DNA of 64,000 bases from Plazaster borealis (GCA_021014325.1 CM037474.1:186001-250000), one strand, 5' to 3'; positions 46,401 to 61,400 are shown, counted from the stretch's first letter. Made by a program: numbers and translations. Notes: generated by a model not told the origin, from the sequence alone.

Positions 46401-49400
46401 AAATAGACAGGGAAACTTGTCCAACCTACACTCTGCAAATTCTAAAAAAAACTTCTAAACAATGTGGACAACTCCATATAGACACCAACCTTGTCAGCCA
46501 TGAACAACTTTGCCTCGTTTGGACAAACAGGCAGGGAATGATTATTATGGAACTGATGCTGCAAAGCGGCCAATAACTATCCATATTGGATTCTAATATA
46601 AAATTTTGGAGTGTCGCGGCTGTTTACATGGCAAACTAAAGGATGACACGTGACAGGTGTTCAGCCAATCAAATACCAAGGATCTGTGTGTGTGGTATAT
46701 AATATTATATACATGGTTTCCACTGTGGTGCAAAATTTTATGGATCTATACTTTTGTAGGTATTAAAAACACTTCAAGAACATGAAGAATCGGAACAGAA
46801 CTCACTTTGTTTTGTATGACTGTCTTGATGACGGCAGAATTAATAAGATCAGCATGTTGATTCAGACCCAGATGTCTCAGCAGCAAGCATCCAGCAAGCA
46901 GCATGGCACTGGGGTTTGCCACGTTCCTCCCTGCAATTGTCTTTCCAGTGTTTCTGGTAGCCTTGAGGATAGAGTAAAATGTAAAAGTACAATATTGATT
47001 TCAGACCAAACACCATTCCTTATGGTTTGAGCACAAAAGACAAACGGTATAATTATTTGTACAGGGCAATCGAAGCGTAGCACAGGGAGTGCACACAGGG
47101 TGCACACACTGCACAATGAAACTTCCAGGCTTGTTATCACTACACCAGCTGCATCCAGAATGTATTTAGCTGCGCTCTGCAATCGTGTCCGAGTATATTT
47201 TGCATGTTAACACATCATCCGGCCTGAAGTGGCTATATAATGTCTTGCTTAAGGACACAAGTATCATGACCATGATTTGAACCCACGCTATGACAATGAA
47301 CACTAGAGCTTTTACCTGGTGCACTAAATTGCTTGGCCACGGCACTACATATATTTGGCGTGGAGTTTTGATCCTTGCACTGATACTCCAATGTAAAGAA
47401 GCATCGTGTACTAAATGAGCATGACTTACTGTTTCAAAAACGGCAAAGTCCTCTCCAACATTCTGCCCAGGCACCATCCCTGGTCCCCCAACGAGACCTG
47501 CTCCTATGTTACTAATGATGTTTCCGTACAGATTCGGCATGACCATCACATCAAACTGATTAGGGTTGGACACCAGCTATTGAGTTGAATTGATCAATAC
47601 AGAGTAATAAGAGTAATAACAATTAACAACAGTATGTGGTTCTTACATAGAGCACATGTCCCAGTAACTAGATCAAGACGCTTTACAAAATTATCCCTGT
47701 TCATCAGGCATACTTTAAGACCATTCCTCAAACTTTCTCAACTCCTTTGCAAGCATACAGCCCCAAACTGCATACAGTAGCGCAATGGGGTTAATCAAAC
47801 ATATTTAATGTCTGGGCCCTCTCAGGTTCATATTTATACACCTGGGTGAAGAGATGCAATAGACTGTGCAAGTCTCGCGCACATTCGAAAAATAATATTA
47901 TCCACTGTGGTTTTGAATGATACATAAACTATGCCAGCCTGCAATATGATATCATGTGGTGCATGCATCTACACAGTACAGTCAAACCTCCTACTGTCTG
48001 ACCAATCAATATATTCCACTGTGGTTTTGAATGATAAGCATTACCAGCTGGGAATGTGGTAATGCATCTAAACATTACACAGTCAACCCTCCTACTGTCT
48101 GACCAGTCAATATCATTAGCACTTTTGTGACAGAATGATAGATAAACTTTGCAGCCTGCAGTATGATACAACGCAGTATACGCATCAACACAGCACACAG
48201 ATACTTCTCTACGCATACAAAATCCCATGGGAATGTAATACTTAGTGATAAAAGTATGCAAGTAAAATCAAGTCAACAATATAACGGGTAAAAACCGAGA
48301 ATTAAACTTGACCTCACCTTCCGGTTACTGCACAAAATTAAGAATTTTGTGCTCAACCCGATCACAAAACTTATGTAACCGATTGTTTTGGATGCGTAGT
48401 TATCTTTCTTTGCATCAAATAAGCATCCTTGTCCGAGAGTTTTAATTTTGTTTCAAAAATTATTTGTGTATTTAATATAAAAGCTACAAATAATTTTATT
48501 AAAATTTTTTTGAGTAATTTCCTTGTTCAGATTTTGTCATTAGATATAATTTAAAACAAAGATTTGATTTCAGAAACAAAAATGTTCTTGGTTTGACGTG
48601 TTTTCTCGTTCCGATACGTGCGAGACTTGCACAGTCTATTATGGTTAAGTGCCTTACTAAAGGACACCAGTGTATGACCTGCTATCAAACCCAGTCTCAT
48701 GATTTAAACTTGTTGTGTATTCTACAAATGTTCTGAAGAAATGCAATTTATTCGGTTGAACCGGGTTTATTAGTCCGAAATGAAGAAGGGTACATATGGC
48801 TGTGTCAGAATTGGCGGCTAGAGCTACGGCTATGGCTGGATTACCACATCATCATGTGCTGAAGTATAGGACATCCTTAGCAACACCCTTAGCAACAGTT
48901 ATAGCCGTAGCTGTAGCCGCCATTATATAAATTAAAAAAATTAAGCCAATAAAAACATTAATACAAATTTACAATAAAAATGATCAGAAACTCACAAGAG
49001 AGAAACAGACAATATCATAATGACATACACAAATACAAACTGTCAATTTCAACACAGGGCATTCAAATGAACAAAGAAATGTTCTTGCAAATTTGTTTTT
49101 ATCTGTAGTTTCTACTCCCCAGGCATGCAAGACATGCTGGAAATACCAAGTTGCAATCCACTATTTTCCTTGACGTTAACATATAATGGAAATCAATTAA
49201 ATGCATCTTAAAAGCTCTACAAATAATGACAGCTTGTCGACTGCAAATGAAAGTATTGGACTAATTCAGTGAAGATTGTCAGATATGGAAGCTTAAAATG
49301 GCCATCCGCGCTTCATGGTTATTTCCGAGCAGGGTTCTGCCCACGGTGGTCAGTGCCGAGGAAAACCCGCCCAGCACTCGTGATTCCCCGACCACCACTG

Positions 49401-52400
49401 GCAGATTTTTCTCTTTTTCCGACCACCACACATTTCCCCCTTTTTTTGCCCACTTCCTTCAAAACATTTTTAACAACATGTAAAAATAAATTATTTACCA
49501 GTAAAAATTTCATCCAAAGTTTTCAGTAGCCTACTTCTTTGGTTTGAGTCTATTTTAATGATCCAGGATCGAGCATCTGTCCCGCCTGCCTGTGTACGTA
49601 CGATGCACATCCAACGATCCAACGGAAACCTGCATTGATTTTACAATGGTTCCCAGTCACTCTGATTGTAGCTTTACGCTTGGAATAACATGATACCAGT
49701 TTCATCGTGTACGTGTTGCATATCCTATTCCACGGCATTGAATACAACGTAAAATGAACTACAGAGTAAGGCACCATGATGTTATGCTGTAAATTGTTTT
49801 CCCATGGCGGTAAAGGCGTGCGCGCACTGTGGAGGCCTACATGTAAATTCACGGCACGATCGTGCACGGACACGATCGAAAGGAAATTGACTTGACCGTA
49901 CTAGAGGGAAAAAAAATTTCCACCACTAAAAAAATCCTGTGCAGAACCCTGTCCGAGCTATGATTTATCAAAGAAGTTGAGTTCCCACTCTTCATATCAC
50001 AAAATACATCTGTCCAATTTGCTGTATCTTGATTCCACGACCCAGAAACCAGACAGCAAATCGGAAAGACGCATCTTTTTATGGTATGTGAGCTCAGAAA
50101 GGCATCTTAATTTTTCAAGTTTTACATCTTTTTGCAATGATTTAGCTCAGAAACATGCTACAGCACCTTCAAGCTTTTCAAAGATGACTTCCGAATAGAT
50201 TCTCACAGATTCACACAGAGAATCAAATAATGAAGCTTGTTTTAATTCAAGCAGCACCCCATATGTACTTTTTGAATAGTCTTATAGTTTTACCTGCATA
50301 CAGCAGTTGTCAACAATCATGTCTCCAAACTCTATCTTTGGGTAGTACTTGGACACCTCTCTGCAGCTCTCCAAGAACAGACCATCTCCCAGCTTCCTGA
50401 AAGGAACAAAATCATACACTTTATTCCCTTAAAAATCAAGTTTAACCATCCGACTGTCTGAATACCCACTGTGGTTTTGAATAATATATAAACTATGCCA
50501 GCCTGCAATATGATATCATGTGGAGAATGCATCTACACAGTACACAATTAATCCTCCTACTATCTGACCATTCAATATTATCCACTGTGGTTTTGAATGA
50601 TACATAAACTATGCCAGCCTGCAATATGATATCATGTGGTGCATGCATCTATACAGTACAGTCAAACCTCCTACTGTCTGACCAATCAATATATTCCACT
50701 GTGGTTTTGAATGATAAGCATTACCAGCTGGGAATGTGGTAATGCATCTAAACATTACACAGTCAACCCTCCTACTGTCTGACCAGTCAATATCATTAGC
50801 ACTTTTGTGACAGAATGATAGATAAACTTTGCAGCCTGCAGTATGATACAACGCAGTATACGCATCAACACAGCACACAGATACTTCTCTACGCATACAA
50901 AACCCATGGAGTTGAAGGATTCTGAATGGTTAGCAGTATGTTATGGAAAGTAAAAGGGTCTTGTATGCAAATTGATCATTTAAACAAGATTGGAAACTTC
51001 CTAAGACATCAACATTTGCAGTTTACTGTGGCACACACAAAAACAAGAAAAGGAGAACAATCAGCTGATAAGTTACAAGTCTGATCAATACTTAATTAAC
51101 AAATAACAGCGATGCTGTTGATACCCCTCAGCCATTATTCATTATTGTAGCTAAACAAATATTACCAAAACATGTTTGTATACTCGAGCATTGTGACATT
51201 GACATTTGACCTGTTAAATTGAAGTACAAATGTCACTTGAAACAGAGCTACAGGCCAGATATCGTGTAAAACTCATCACCATGACCTTAGCCTTTGACCT
51301 TCCGACACCTGAAATAATCCCTATTTTCCTTTCCTTTCTTATAAGTCCAAAATTTACCTCTAATTTAAGTTACACTGCAGACACACTTTACCTAAAACTC
51401 ACCACTGTGACATTGACATTTCATCTTTTATCCCCAAAATACTCCCAACTTTCCTTTCTCCAAAAGCAACCCCCATCCGAGTTACAAGTCCAGATGTCAC
51501 TTCTAACTCAAGTTACGGTCCGGAAAACATTTAGCTGTAACTCACCACCGTGACCTAGACCTTTGACCTTTTAACCCCCAAAACAATCCAAACTTTCCTT
51601 TCTCTAAGAGCAACCCCCCACCCAAAGTCCAAGTCAAAAGTCCGGAAACCCCAGACGGACGGATGGACTGCCACCTAGACGGCACCGTAGGCAATGACAA
51701 AAGACTGTGCAAGTCTCGCGCATATCAAAAAAGAGAAAAAAACTAAATTTTTCTATGACATAAAATCGTCTTTAAAGTTATATTTATACATAATTCTTTA
51801 AAATAAAAATACCCATAGCAAGTTGTTATAAATAAATTTACATTTTTTGTATAATACAAATAATTTGTTCAAATTAACATTGAAAAAAAAATTAAACTTG
51901 GAACGAGGATTTCTATGGTTAGAAACCCCATTTGCCAATCACGCACGAATGTGTGCATCTATCACATAGGTTTAATAACAACATGACCGTCAGTTGGGCA
52001 GCATTCTTAATTTTGTACAAGTAACCGGAAACAGAGGTCAAGTCTTATTCTCAGGTTTTCTTTGTTATTTTGTTGAACTTGTTTTACTTTCATATTGTTT
52101 ATCATATTGTGTATTACATTACAAACATCATATATAATTTTCATGGCCATAAACTACGCTTAACTAAAATAATTGACGAAAAAAAATCCCGCCCCGTAAA
52201 ACTCCAAATGGTTGGGACAAAAATGGTCCCGGAAGTTTGAATATGTGCGAGACTTGCACAGTCTATACCCCTTTCAGCCTAGTTTCATACGTCCTGCACA
52301 ATGTTTACCACAATTATTGGGATAGTTTTTCTTCTCATGTACATGTCAAGTGCTGGTTTTATCTTGCATCATACTGACAGTTTATATAGTTGCGTCATCA

Positions 52401-55400
52401 TCGCTGGTCGGAGATGCCCCAAAGTGCGTTTAAAAAAATAAACGCTGGGCGTATTTGCGTCCCAGTAATGGTGGAAAACACTAGCACACTAGCTTTATCT
52501 ATAGAATGTCTTACATAATATTTGCCTTGTGTATTGCGGTGACTTTGCTTCGGTTGTGCCGTGTTGCAAAGTCAAATGCATACTTTGCAATACGCTTGGA
52601 GCGATCTGCTGTGATGATCTTGAGGCTTTCCACAACACCATCAACACTCTGTAAAAAACAATTACTTCAATATTCAATGTTATCTTTCATTTACATGTCA
52701 TCGTGTGGTACAAGTGTCAGCTGTACAAACTGAAGAAACCCATGTACCCAATGCTAGCTTAGAAGGGATGGTACTTTGTGGCAGTCTGTGGTACCAGGGT
52801 CAGCTGTACAAACAGAAGAAACCCATGTACCCAATGCTAGCTTAGAAGGGATGGTACTTTGTGGCAGTCTGTGGTACCAGTGTCAGCTGTACAAACTGAA
52901 GAAACCCATGGAACCCAATGCTAGCCTGGAAGGGATGGTACTTTGTGGCAGTCTGTGGTACCAGTGTCAGCTGTACAAACTGAAGAAACCCATGTACCCA
53001 ATGCTAGCCTGGAAGGGATGGTACTTTGTGGCAGTCTGTGGTACCAGTGTCAGCTGTACAAACTGAAGAAACCCATGTACCCAATGCTAGCCTGGAAGAT
53101 ATGGTACTTTGTGGCAGTCTGTGGTACCAGTGTCAGCTGTACAAACAGAAGAAAGCCATGCACCCAGTGCTAGCCTGGAAGGGATGGTACTTTGTGGCAG
53201 TCTGTGGTACCAGTGTCAGTGTACAAACTGAAGAAACCCATGTACCCAATGCTAGCCTGGAAGGTATGGTACTTTGTGGCAGTCTGTGGTACTAGTGTCA
53301 GCTGTACAAACAGAAGAAACCCATGGAACCCAATGCTAGCCTGGAAGGTATGGTACTTTGTGGCAGTCTGTGGTACCAGGGTCAGCTGTTCAAACAGAAC
53401 CCCTGCACCCAATGCTAGCTTAGAAGGTATGGTACTTTGTGGCAGTCTGTGGAACCAGTGTCAGCTGTACAAACTGAAGAAACCCATGGAACCCAATGCT
53501 AGCTTAGAAGGTATGGTACTTTGTGGCAGTCTGTGGTACCAGTGTCAGCTGTACAAACTGAAGAAAGCCATGCACCCAGTGCTAGCCTGGAAGGTATGGT
53601 ACTTTGTGGCAGTCTGTGGTACCAGTGTCAGCTGTACAAACAGAAGAAAACCATGGAACCCAATGCTAGCCTGGAAGGTATGGTACTTTGTGGCAGTCTG
53701 TGGTACCAGTGTCAGCTGTACAAACTGAAGAAACCCATGTACCCAATGCTAGCCTGGAAGATATGGTACTTTGTGGCAGTCTGTGCTACCAGTGTCAGCT
53801 GTACAAACTGAAGAAACCCATGTACCCAATGCTAGCCTGGAAGGTATGGTACTTTGTGGCAGTCTGTGGTACCAGTGTCAGCTGTACAAACAGAAGAAAC
53901 CCATGTACCCAATGCTAGCTCAGAAGGGATGGTACTTTGTGGCAGTCTGTGGTACCAGTGTCAGCTGTACAAACTGAAGAAACCCATGTAACCCAATGCT
54001 AGCCTGGAAGGTATGGTACTTTGTGGCAGTCTGTGGTACCAGTGTCAGCTGTACAAAAAGAACCCCTGCACCCAATGCTAGCTTAGAAGGTATGGTACTT
54101 TGTGGCAGTCTGTGGTACCAGTGTCAGCTGTACAAACTGAAGAAAGCCATGCACCCAGTGCTAGCCTGGAAGGTATGGTACTTTGTGGCAGTCTGTGGTA
54201 CCAGTGTCAGCTGTACAAACAGAAGAAACCCATGTACCCAATGCTAGCTCAGAAGGTATGGTACTTTGTGGCAGTCTGTGGTACCAGTGTCAGCTGTACA
54301 AAAAGAACCCCTGCACCCAATGCTAGCTTAGAAGGTATGGTACTTTGTGGCAGTCTGTGGTACCAGTGTCAGCTGTACAAACTGAAGAAAGCCATGCACC
54401 CAGTGCTAGCCTGGAAGGTATGGTACTTTGTGGCAGTCTGTGGTACCAGTGTCAGCTGTACAAACTGAAGAAAGCCATGCACCCAGTGCTAGCCTGGAAG
54501 GTATGGTACTTTGTGGCAGTCTGTGGTACCAGTGTCAGCTGTACAAACAGAAGAAAGCCATGCACCCAGTGCTAGCCTGGAAGGTATGGTACTTTGTGGC
54601 AGTCTGTGGTACCAGTGTCAGCTGTACAAACAGAAGAAACCCATGTACCCAATGCTAGCCTGGAAGGTATGGTACTTTGTGGCAGTCTGTGGTACCAGTG
54701 TCAGCTGTACAAACTGAAGAAACCCATGGAACCCAATGCTAGCCTGGAAGGTATGGTACTTTGTGGCAGTCTGTGGTACCAGTGTCAGCTGTACAAACTG
54801 AAGAAACCCATGCACCCAGTGCTAGCCTGGAAGGTATGGTACTTTGTGGCAGTCTGTGGTACCAGTGTCAGCTGTACAAACAGAAGAAACCCATGTACCC
54901 AATGCTATCCTGGAAGATATGGTACTTTGTGGCAGTCTGTGCTACCAGTGTCAGCTGTACAAACTGAAGAAACCCATGTACCCAATGCTAGCCTGGAAGA
55001 TATGGTACTTTGTGGCAGTCTGTGCTACCAGTGTCAGCTGTACAAACTGAAGAAACCCATGCACCCAATGCTAGCCTGGAAGGTATGATACTTTGTGGCA
55101 GTCTGTGGAACCAGTGTCAGCTGTACAAACTGAAGAAACCCATGTACTTAGTGCTAACCTGGAAGGTTTGGTGCTTTGTTGCAGTCTGTGGAACCAGTGT
55201 CAGCTGTACAAACTGAAGAAACCCATGTACTTAGTGCTAACCTGGAAGGTTTGGTGCTTTGTTGCAGTCTATGGTAGTGTATAGTACGGAGATTTAAGAT
55301 CAAATTCACAGATCATATTTTAAAAGTTTGGTTGAAATCATAATTAAGACAGAAACCCCAGTCTGTCATTACTTCAACAGTTTTAAACATTTTTCAAACC

Positions 55401-58400
55401 CCAAGGTGTCTTACATGTATTCAATAAATTTAATTCAATTCAACCATAAGATGTTGAAGGCGCTTCGTACAAACAAATACAATTTGAAAGCACAGGTTTG
55501 TTATTTCATGTACGTTACATTACACAAAGTGCAGATACTGGTCTTTGAAAATTACCAAAGTTGGGCTGATGGTTTAAACTATCCTGACTTACCTCATGTT
55601 CCAGGCTGGAGTATTCCCCCTCTGTATTTTCTCTGATGATGGCAATATCGATGTTATTATGCCGTGTGTTCAGTCCGGGCATACTCTTACAATGTACAAC
55701 ATTAGCAAACAGGTCCAACTCCACCCTGTACACAAAATGAACAAAAGACTCAGGGTTCATTCTCAATTATTGAAATTTTTACAGACATGAAACCGTAAAC
55801 TTTATCAGGACCCCCCCCCCCACCTAAAAGTGTAACAAAAATGTTAAATTCTTTCACGCTATTTTCATCAGCACAGAATGCTCCGGTTAGCAGAGCTATG
55901 GCTTGGGCCCGGTTAAGGGAGGAAAATTACAGCTATATACAGCGCTGACATAATACTAAAATGACAAAATCATCATTTTTATGTTATTTTAGAAAACCTT
56001 ACAGGGACGCAGACCCCCATTCCCCTGAAGCATACAGGGATACAGACCCCCATTCCCCTAAAGCATACAGGGATGCGCAGACCCCCAATTCCCCTAAAGC
56101 ATACAGGGATACAGACCCCCATTCCCCTAAAGCATACAGGGACGTAGACCCCCAATTCCCCTAAAGCATACAGGGATACAGACCCCCATTCCCCTAAAGC
56201 ATACAGGGATACAAACCCCCATTCCCCTAAAGCATACAGGGATACAGACCCCCATTCCCATAAAGCATACAGGGACACAGACCCCCATTCCCCTAAAGCA
56301 TACAGGGATACAAACCCCCATTCCCCTAAAGCATACAGGGATACAGACCCCCATTCCCATAAAGCATACAGGGATACAAACCCCCATTCCCCTAAAGCAT
56401 ACAGGGACACAGACCCCCATTCCCATAAAGCATACAGGGATACAAACCCCCATTCCCCTAAAGCATACAGGGATACAGATCCCAATTCCCATAAAGCATA
56501 CAGGGATACAGACCCCCATTCCCCTAAAGCATACAGGGATACAAACCCCCATTCCCCTAAAGCATACAGGGATACAGACCCCCATTCCCATAAAGCATAC
56601 AGGGACACAGACCCCCATTCCCCTAAAGCATACAGGGATACAGACCCCCATTCCCATAAAGCATACAGGGATACAAACCCCCATTCCCCTAAAGCATACA
56701 GGGACACAGACCCCCATTCCCCTAAAGCATACAGGGACACAAACCCCCATTCCCCTAAAGCATACAGGGATGCGCAGACCCCCAATTCCCCTAAAGCATA
56801 CAGGGATACAGACCCCCATTCCCCTAAAGCATACAGGGATACAAACCCCCATTCCCCTAAAGCATACAGGGATACAGATCCCCATTCCCATAAAGCATAC
56901 AGGGATACAAACCCCCATTCCCCTAAAGCATACAGGGATACAGACCCCCATTCCCATAAAGCATACAGGGATACAGACCCCCATTCACCTAAAGCATACA
57001 GGGATACAAACCCCCATTCCCCTAAAGCATACAGGGACACAGACCCCCATTCCCCTAAAGCATACAGGGACACAAACCCCCATTCCCCTAAAGCATACAG
57101 GGATGCGCAGACCCCCAATTCCCCTAAAGCATACAGGGATACAGACCCCCATTCCCCTAAAGCATACAGGGATACAAACCCCCATTCCCCTAAAGCATAC
57201 AGGGATACAGACCCCCATTCCCATAAAGCATACAGGGACACAGACCCCCATTCCCCTAAAGCATACAGGGATACAAACCCCCATTCCCCTAAAGCATACA
57301 GGGATACAGACCCCCATTCCCATAAAGCATACAGGGATACAAACCCCCATTCCCCTAAAGCATACAGGGATACAGACCCCCATTCCCATAAAGCATACAG
57401 GGATACAAACCCCCATTCCCCTAAAGCATACAGGGACACAGACCCCCATTCCCCTAAAGCATACAGGGACACAAACCCCCATTCCCCTAAAGCATACAGG
57501 GATGCGCAGACCCCCATTCCCCTAAAGTATACAGGGATACAGATCCCCATTCCCCTAAAGCATACAGGGATACAAACCCCCATTCCCATAAAGCATACAG
57601 GGACACAGACCCCCATTCCCCTAAAGCATACAGGGATACAGATCCCAATTCCCCTAAAGCATACAGGGATACAGACCCCCATTCCCCTAAAGCATACAGG
57701 GATACAAACCCCCATTCCCATAAAGCATACAGGGATACAGATCCCAATTCCCCTAAAGCATACAGGGACACAGACCCCCATTCCCCTAAAGCATACAGGG
57801 ATACAGACCCCCATTCCCATAAAGCATACAGGGATACAAACCCCCATTCCCCTAAAGCATACAGGGATACAGATCCCAATTCCCCTAAAGCATACAGGGA
57901 CACAGACCCCCATTCCCCTAAAGCATACAGGGATACAGACCCCCATTCCCATAAAGCATACAGGGATACAAACCCCCATTCCCCTAAAGCATACAGGGAC
58001 ACAGACCCCCATTCCCCTAAAGCATACAGGGATACAGACCCCCATTCCCATAAAGCATACAGGGATACAAACCCCCATTCCCCTAAAGCATACAGGGACA
58101 CAGACCCCCATTCCCCTAAAGCATACAGGGATACAGACCCCCATTCCCATAAAGCATACAGGGATACAAACCCCCATTCCCCTAAAGCATACAGGGACAC
58201 AGACCCCCATTCCCCTCAAGCATACAGGGATACAGACCCCCATTCCCCTAAAGCATACAGGGATACAGACCCCCATTCCCCTAAAGCATACAGGGATACA
58301 GACCCCCATTCCCCTAAAGCATACAGGGATACAGACCCCCATTCCCCTAAAGCATACAGGGATACAGACCCCCATTCCCATAAAGCATACAGGGATACAG

Positions 58401-61400
58401 ACCCCCATTCCCCTAAAGCATACAGGGATACAGACCCCCATTCCCCTAAAGCATACAGGGATACAGACCCCCATTCCCATAAAGCATACAGGGATACAAA
58501 CCCCCATTCCCCTAAAGCATACAGGGATACAGATCCCAATTCCCCTAAAGCATACAGGGATACAGACCCCCATTCCCCTAAAGCATACAGGGATACAGAC
58601 CCCCATTCCCATAAAGCATACAGGGATACAGACCCCCATTCCCATAAAGCATACAGGGATACAGACCCCCATTCCCCTAAAGCATACAGGGATACAGACC
58701 CCCATTCCCATAAAGCATACAGGGATACAGACCCCCATTCCCCTAAAGCATACAGGGATACAGACCCCCATTCCCATAAAGCATACAGGGATACAGACCC
58801 CCATTCCCATAAAGCATACAGGGATACAAACCCCCATTCCCCTAAAGCATACAGGGATACAGACCCCCATTCCCGTAAAGCATACAGGGACACAGACCCC
58901 CATTCCCAGTGTTCTCCACAGACTTTTTTCTTGGGAGGGCGGCATGACGTAATCAAAATGGCGCCCGTCGATATGACGTAATCAAAATGGCGCCCATTGG
59001 TATATGACGTCATCGGACGTGAAAGCAAAAAAACACTTGAGATAATCCTTTTCTTAAAAATATAGTTATTAATCCCCGGCCCACCTAATCACCGACACTA
59101 CCTAAGGAGAATAATTAACATCCATTTCGGGCGGAACAACCTTATTTGAAAAACTAATTCAAAACCTACAATTTGTTATACATTTTACTTTGTGCGCCGC
59201 GCCAAAAACATCAAAGGGATGATATGCCGCACAGTGTGGGGTTTTAGAAAGCTGGTGATCGGATAGCCTACACATGCAATTTTCAAAACAAAAAAAACAA
59301 CGAAAAAAAAAACCCACGTTTTTGGACGATCTTATCCCCTAATTTCTGCCCTTAATAATACTTTTTTCATCAACAACCATTTTCATGAATTAGTGCTGAA
59401 AGGTTCCGTTGTTAAGAACTTCGTTTGCAATAAAATCATCGACATTCAACGATCCGTTAACAACAAACATTGAGAACAAATTCAATGAACTTTGCCCCGC
59501 ATCGCCCTCTATCGGCGAAAGTTATCAATGTTTGAATATCCTTCAAGGCTGTACATTGTACCAATCTGTAGTCGTGCGGCACACTGTGTGGCAATTCTTT
59601 CTCGGCTCGTAAACGTGTACTGCGTTGGAGTCTAGCAAGCTCTCTTATGAATATGGTAATTATCAACAACAATCTACGGCCAATCGCAGCGTGCTGAATG
59701 TTGGTTAGCCTGGACTTTGGACCGTGGTGTTGTGTATGCGCTACTGCATGGCCTGCCGACGTTGGGCGAACGAACGTTGATGGGCTGATGCATGTGCGGT
59801 GCGTGGTGGATATACTCAGCAGTAGGAACCATGTGGTTGTATGTGCATCGTGTTTTAACGTTTGTATACTGAAATGAACGATCGCAATTCCGATGCTGCA
59901 GTTTGGAAGTCGGGTTTGGCTCGTCGGTTACTCGTTTGATCGCATTAAATGTAGGCTAAAAATAGTCTGTTTGTCATTTTTTACCAGGGCGGCCAATCAT
60001 TTTAGCAGGGCGGCCAATTCTTTGGCAGGGCGGCCTTAAGCTTTGGGAGGGCGGCCCGCCCTCCCAAAATACGTGTGTGGAGAACACTGCATTCCCCTAA
60101 AGCATACAGGGACACAGACCCCCATTCACCTAAAGCATACAGGGATACAAACCCCCATTCCCCTAAAGCATACAGGGATACAGACCCCCATTCCCCTAAA
60201 GCATACAGGGATACAAACCCCCATTCCCCTAAAGCATACAGGGACACAGACCCCCATTCACCTAAAGCATACAGGGATACAAACCCCCATTCCCCTCAAG
60301 CATACAGGGATACAGACCCCCATTCCCATAAAGCATACAGGGATACAGACCCCCATTCCCCTAAAGCATACAGGGATACAGACCCCCATTCCCGTAAAGC
60401 ATACAGGGATACAGACCCCCATTCCCATAAAGCATACAGGGATACAGACCCCCATTCCCGTAAAGCATACAGGGACACAGACCCCCATTCCCATAAAGCA
60501 TACAGGGATACAGACCCCCATTCCCGTAAAGCATACAGGGACACAGACCCCCATTCCCATAAAGCATACAGGGATACAGACCCCCATTCCCCTAAAGCAT
60601 ACAGGGATACAGACCCCCATTCCCATAAAGCATACAGGGATACAGACCCCCATTCACCTAAAGCATACAGGGGTACAGACCCCCATTCCCATAAAGCATA
60701 CAGGGATACAGACCCCCATTCCCCTAAAGCATACAGGGACGCAGACCCCCATTCCCCTAAAGCATACAGGGATACAGACCCCCATTCCCATAAAGCATAC
60801 AGGGATATAGACCCCCATTCCCCTAAAGCATACAGGGATACAGATCCCCATTCCCCTAAAGCATACAGGGATACAGACCCCCATTCCCCTAAAGCATACA
60901 GGGATACAAACCCCCATTCCCCTAAAGCATACAGGGATACAGACCCCCATTCCCATAAAGCATACAGGGATACAGACCCCCATTCCCCTAAAGCATACAG
61001 GGATACAGACCCCCATTTCCATAAAGCATACAGGGATGCGCAGACCCCCATTCCCCTAAAGCATACAGGGATACAGATCCCCATTCCCCTAAAGCATACA
61101 GGGATACAAACCCCCATTCCCCTAAAGCATACAGGGATACAAACCCCCATTCCCCTAAAGCATACAGGGATACAGACCCCCATTCCCATAAAGCATACAG
61201 GGACACAGACCCCCATTCCCCTAAAGCATACAGGGATACAAACCCCTATTCCCCTAAAGCATACAGGGATACAGACCCCCATTCCCCTAAAGCATACAGG
61301 GATACAAACCCCCATTCCCCTAAAGCATACAGGGATACAAACCCCCATTCCCCTAAAGCATACAGGGATACAGACCCCCATTCCCCTAAAGCATACAGGG

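Noticed and set aside
52776..55284. Trp/Cys-rich repetitive proteins
   Set aside because: The 83-bp unit read in rotating frames within an intron of the opposite-strand gene.
55979..58945. 988-codon minus-strand frame of 11-residue repeats
   Set aside because: Product of a 33-bp stop-free minisatellite inside an IDH3G intron; several frames on both strands are open at once and a transposon sits inside the array.
58931..59028. Promoter suggested by paired TGACGTAATC and CpG-rich sequence
   Set aside because: Better explained as subterminal repeats of the inserted transposon.
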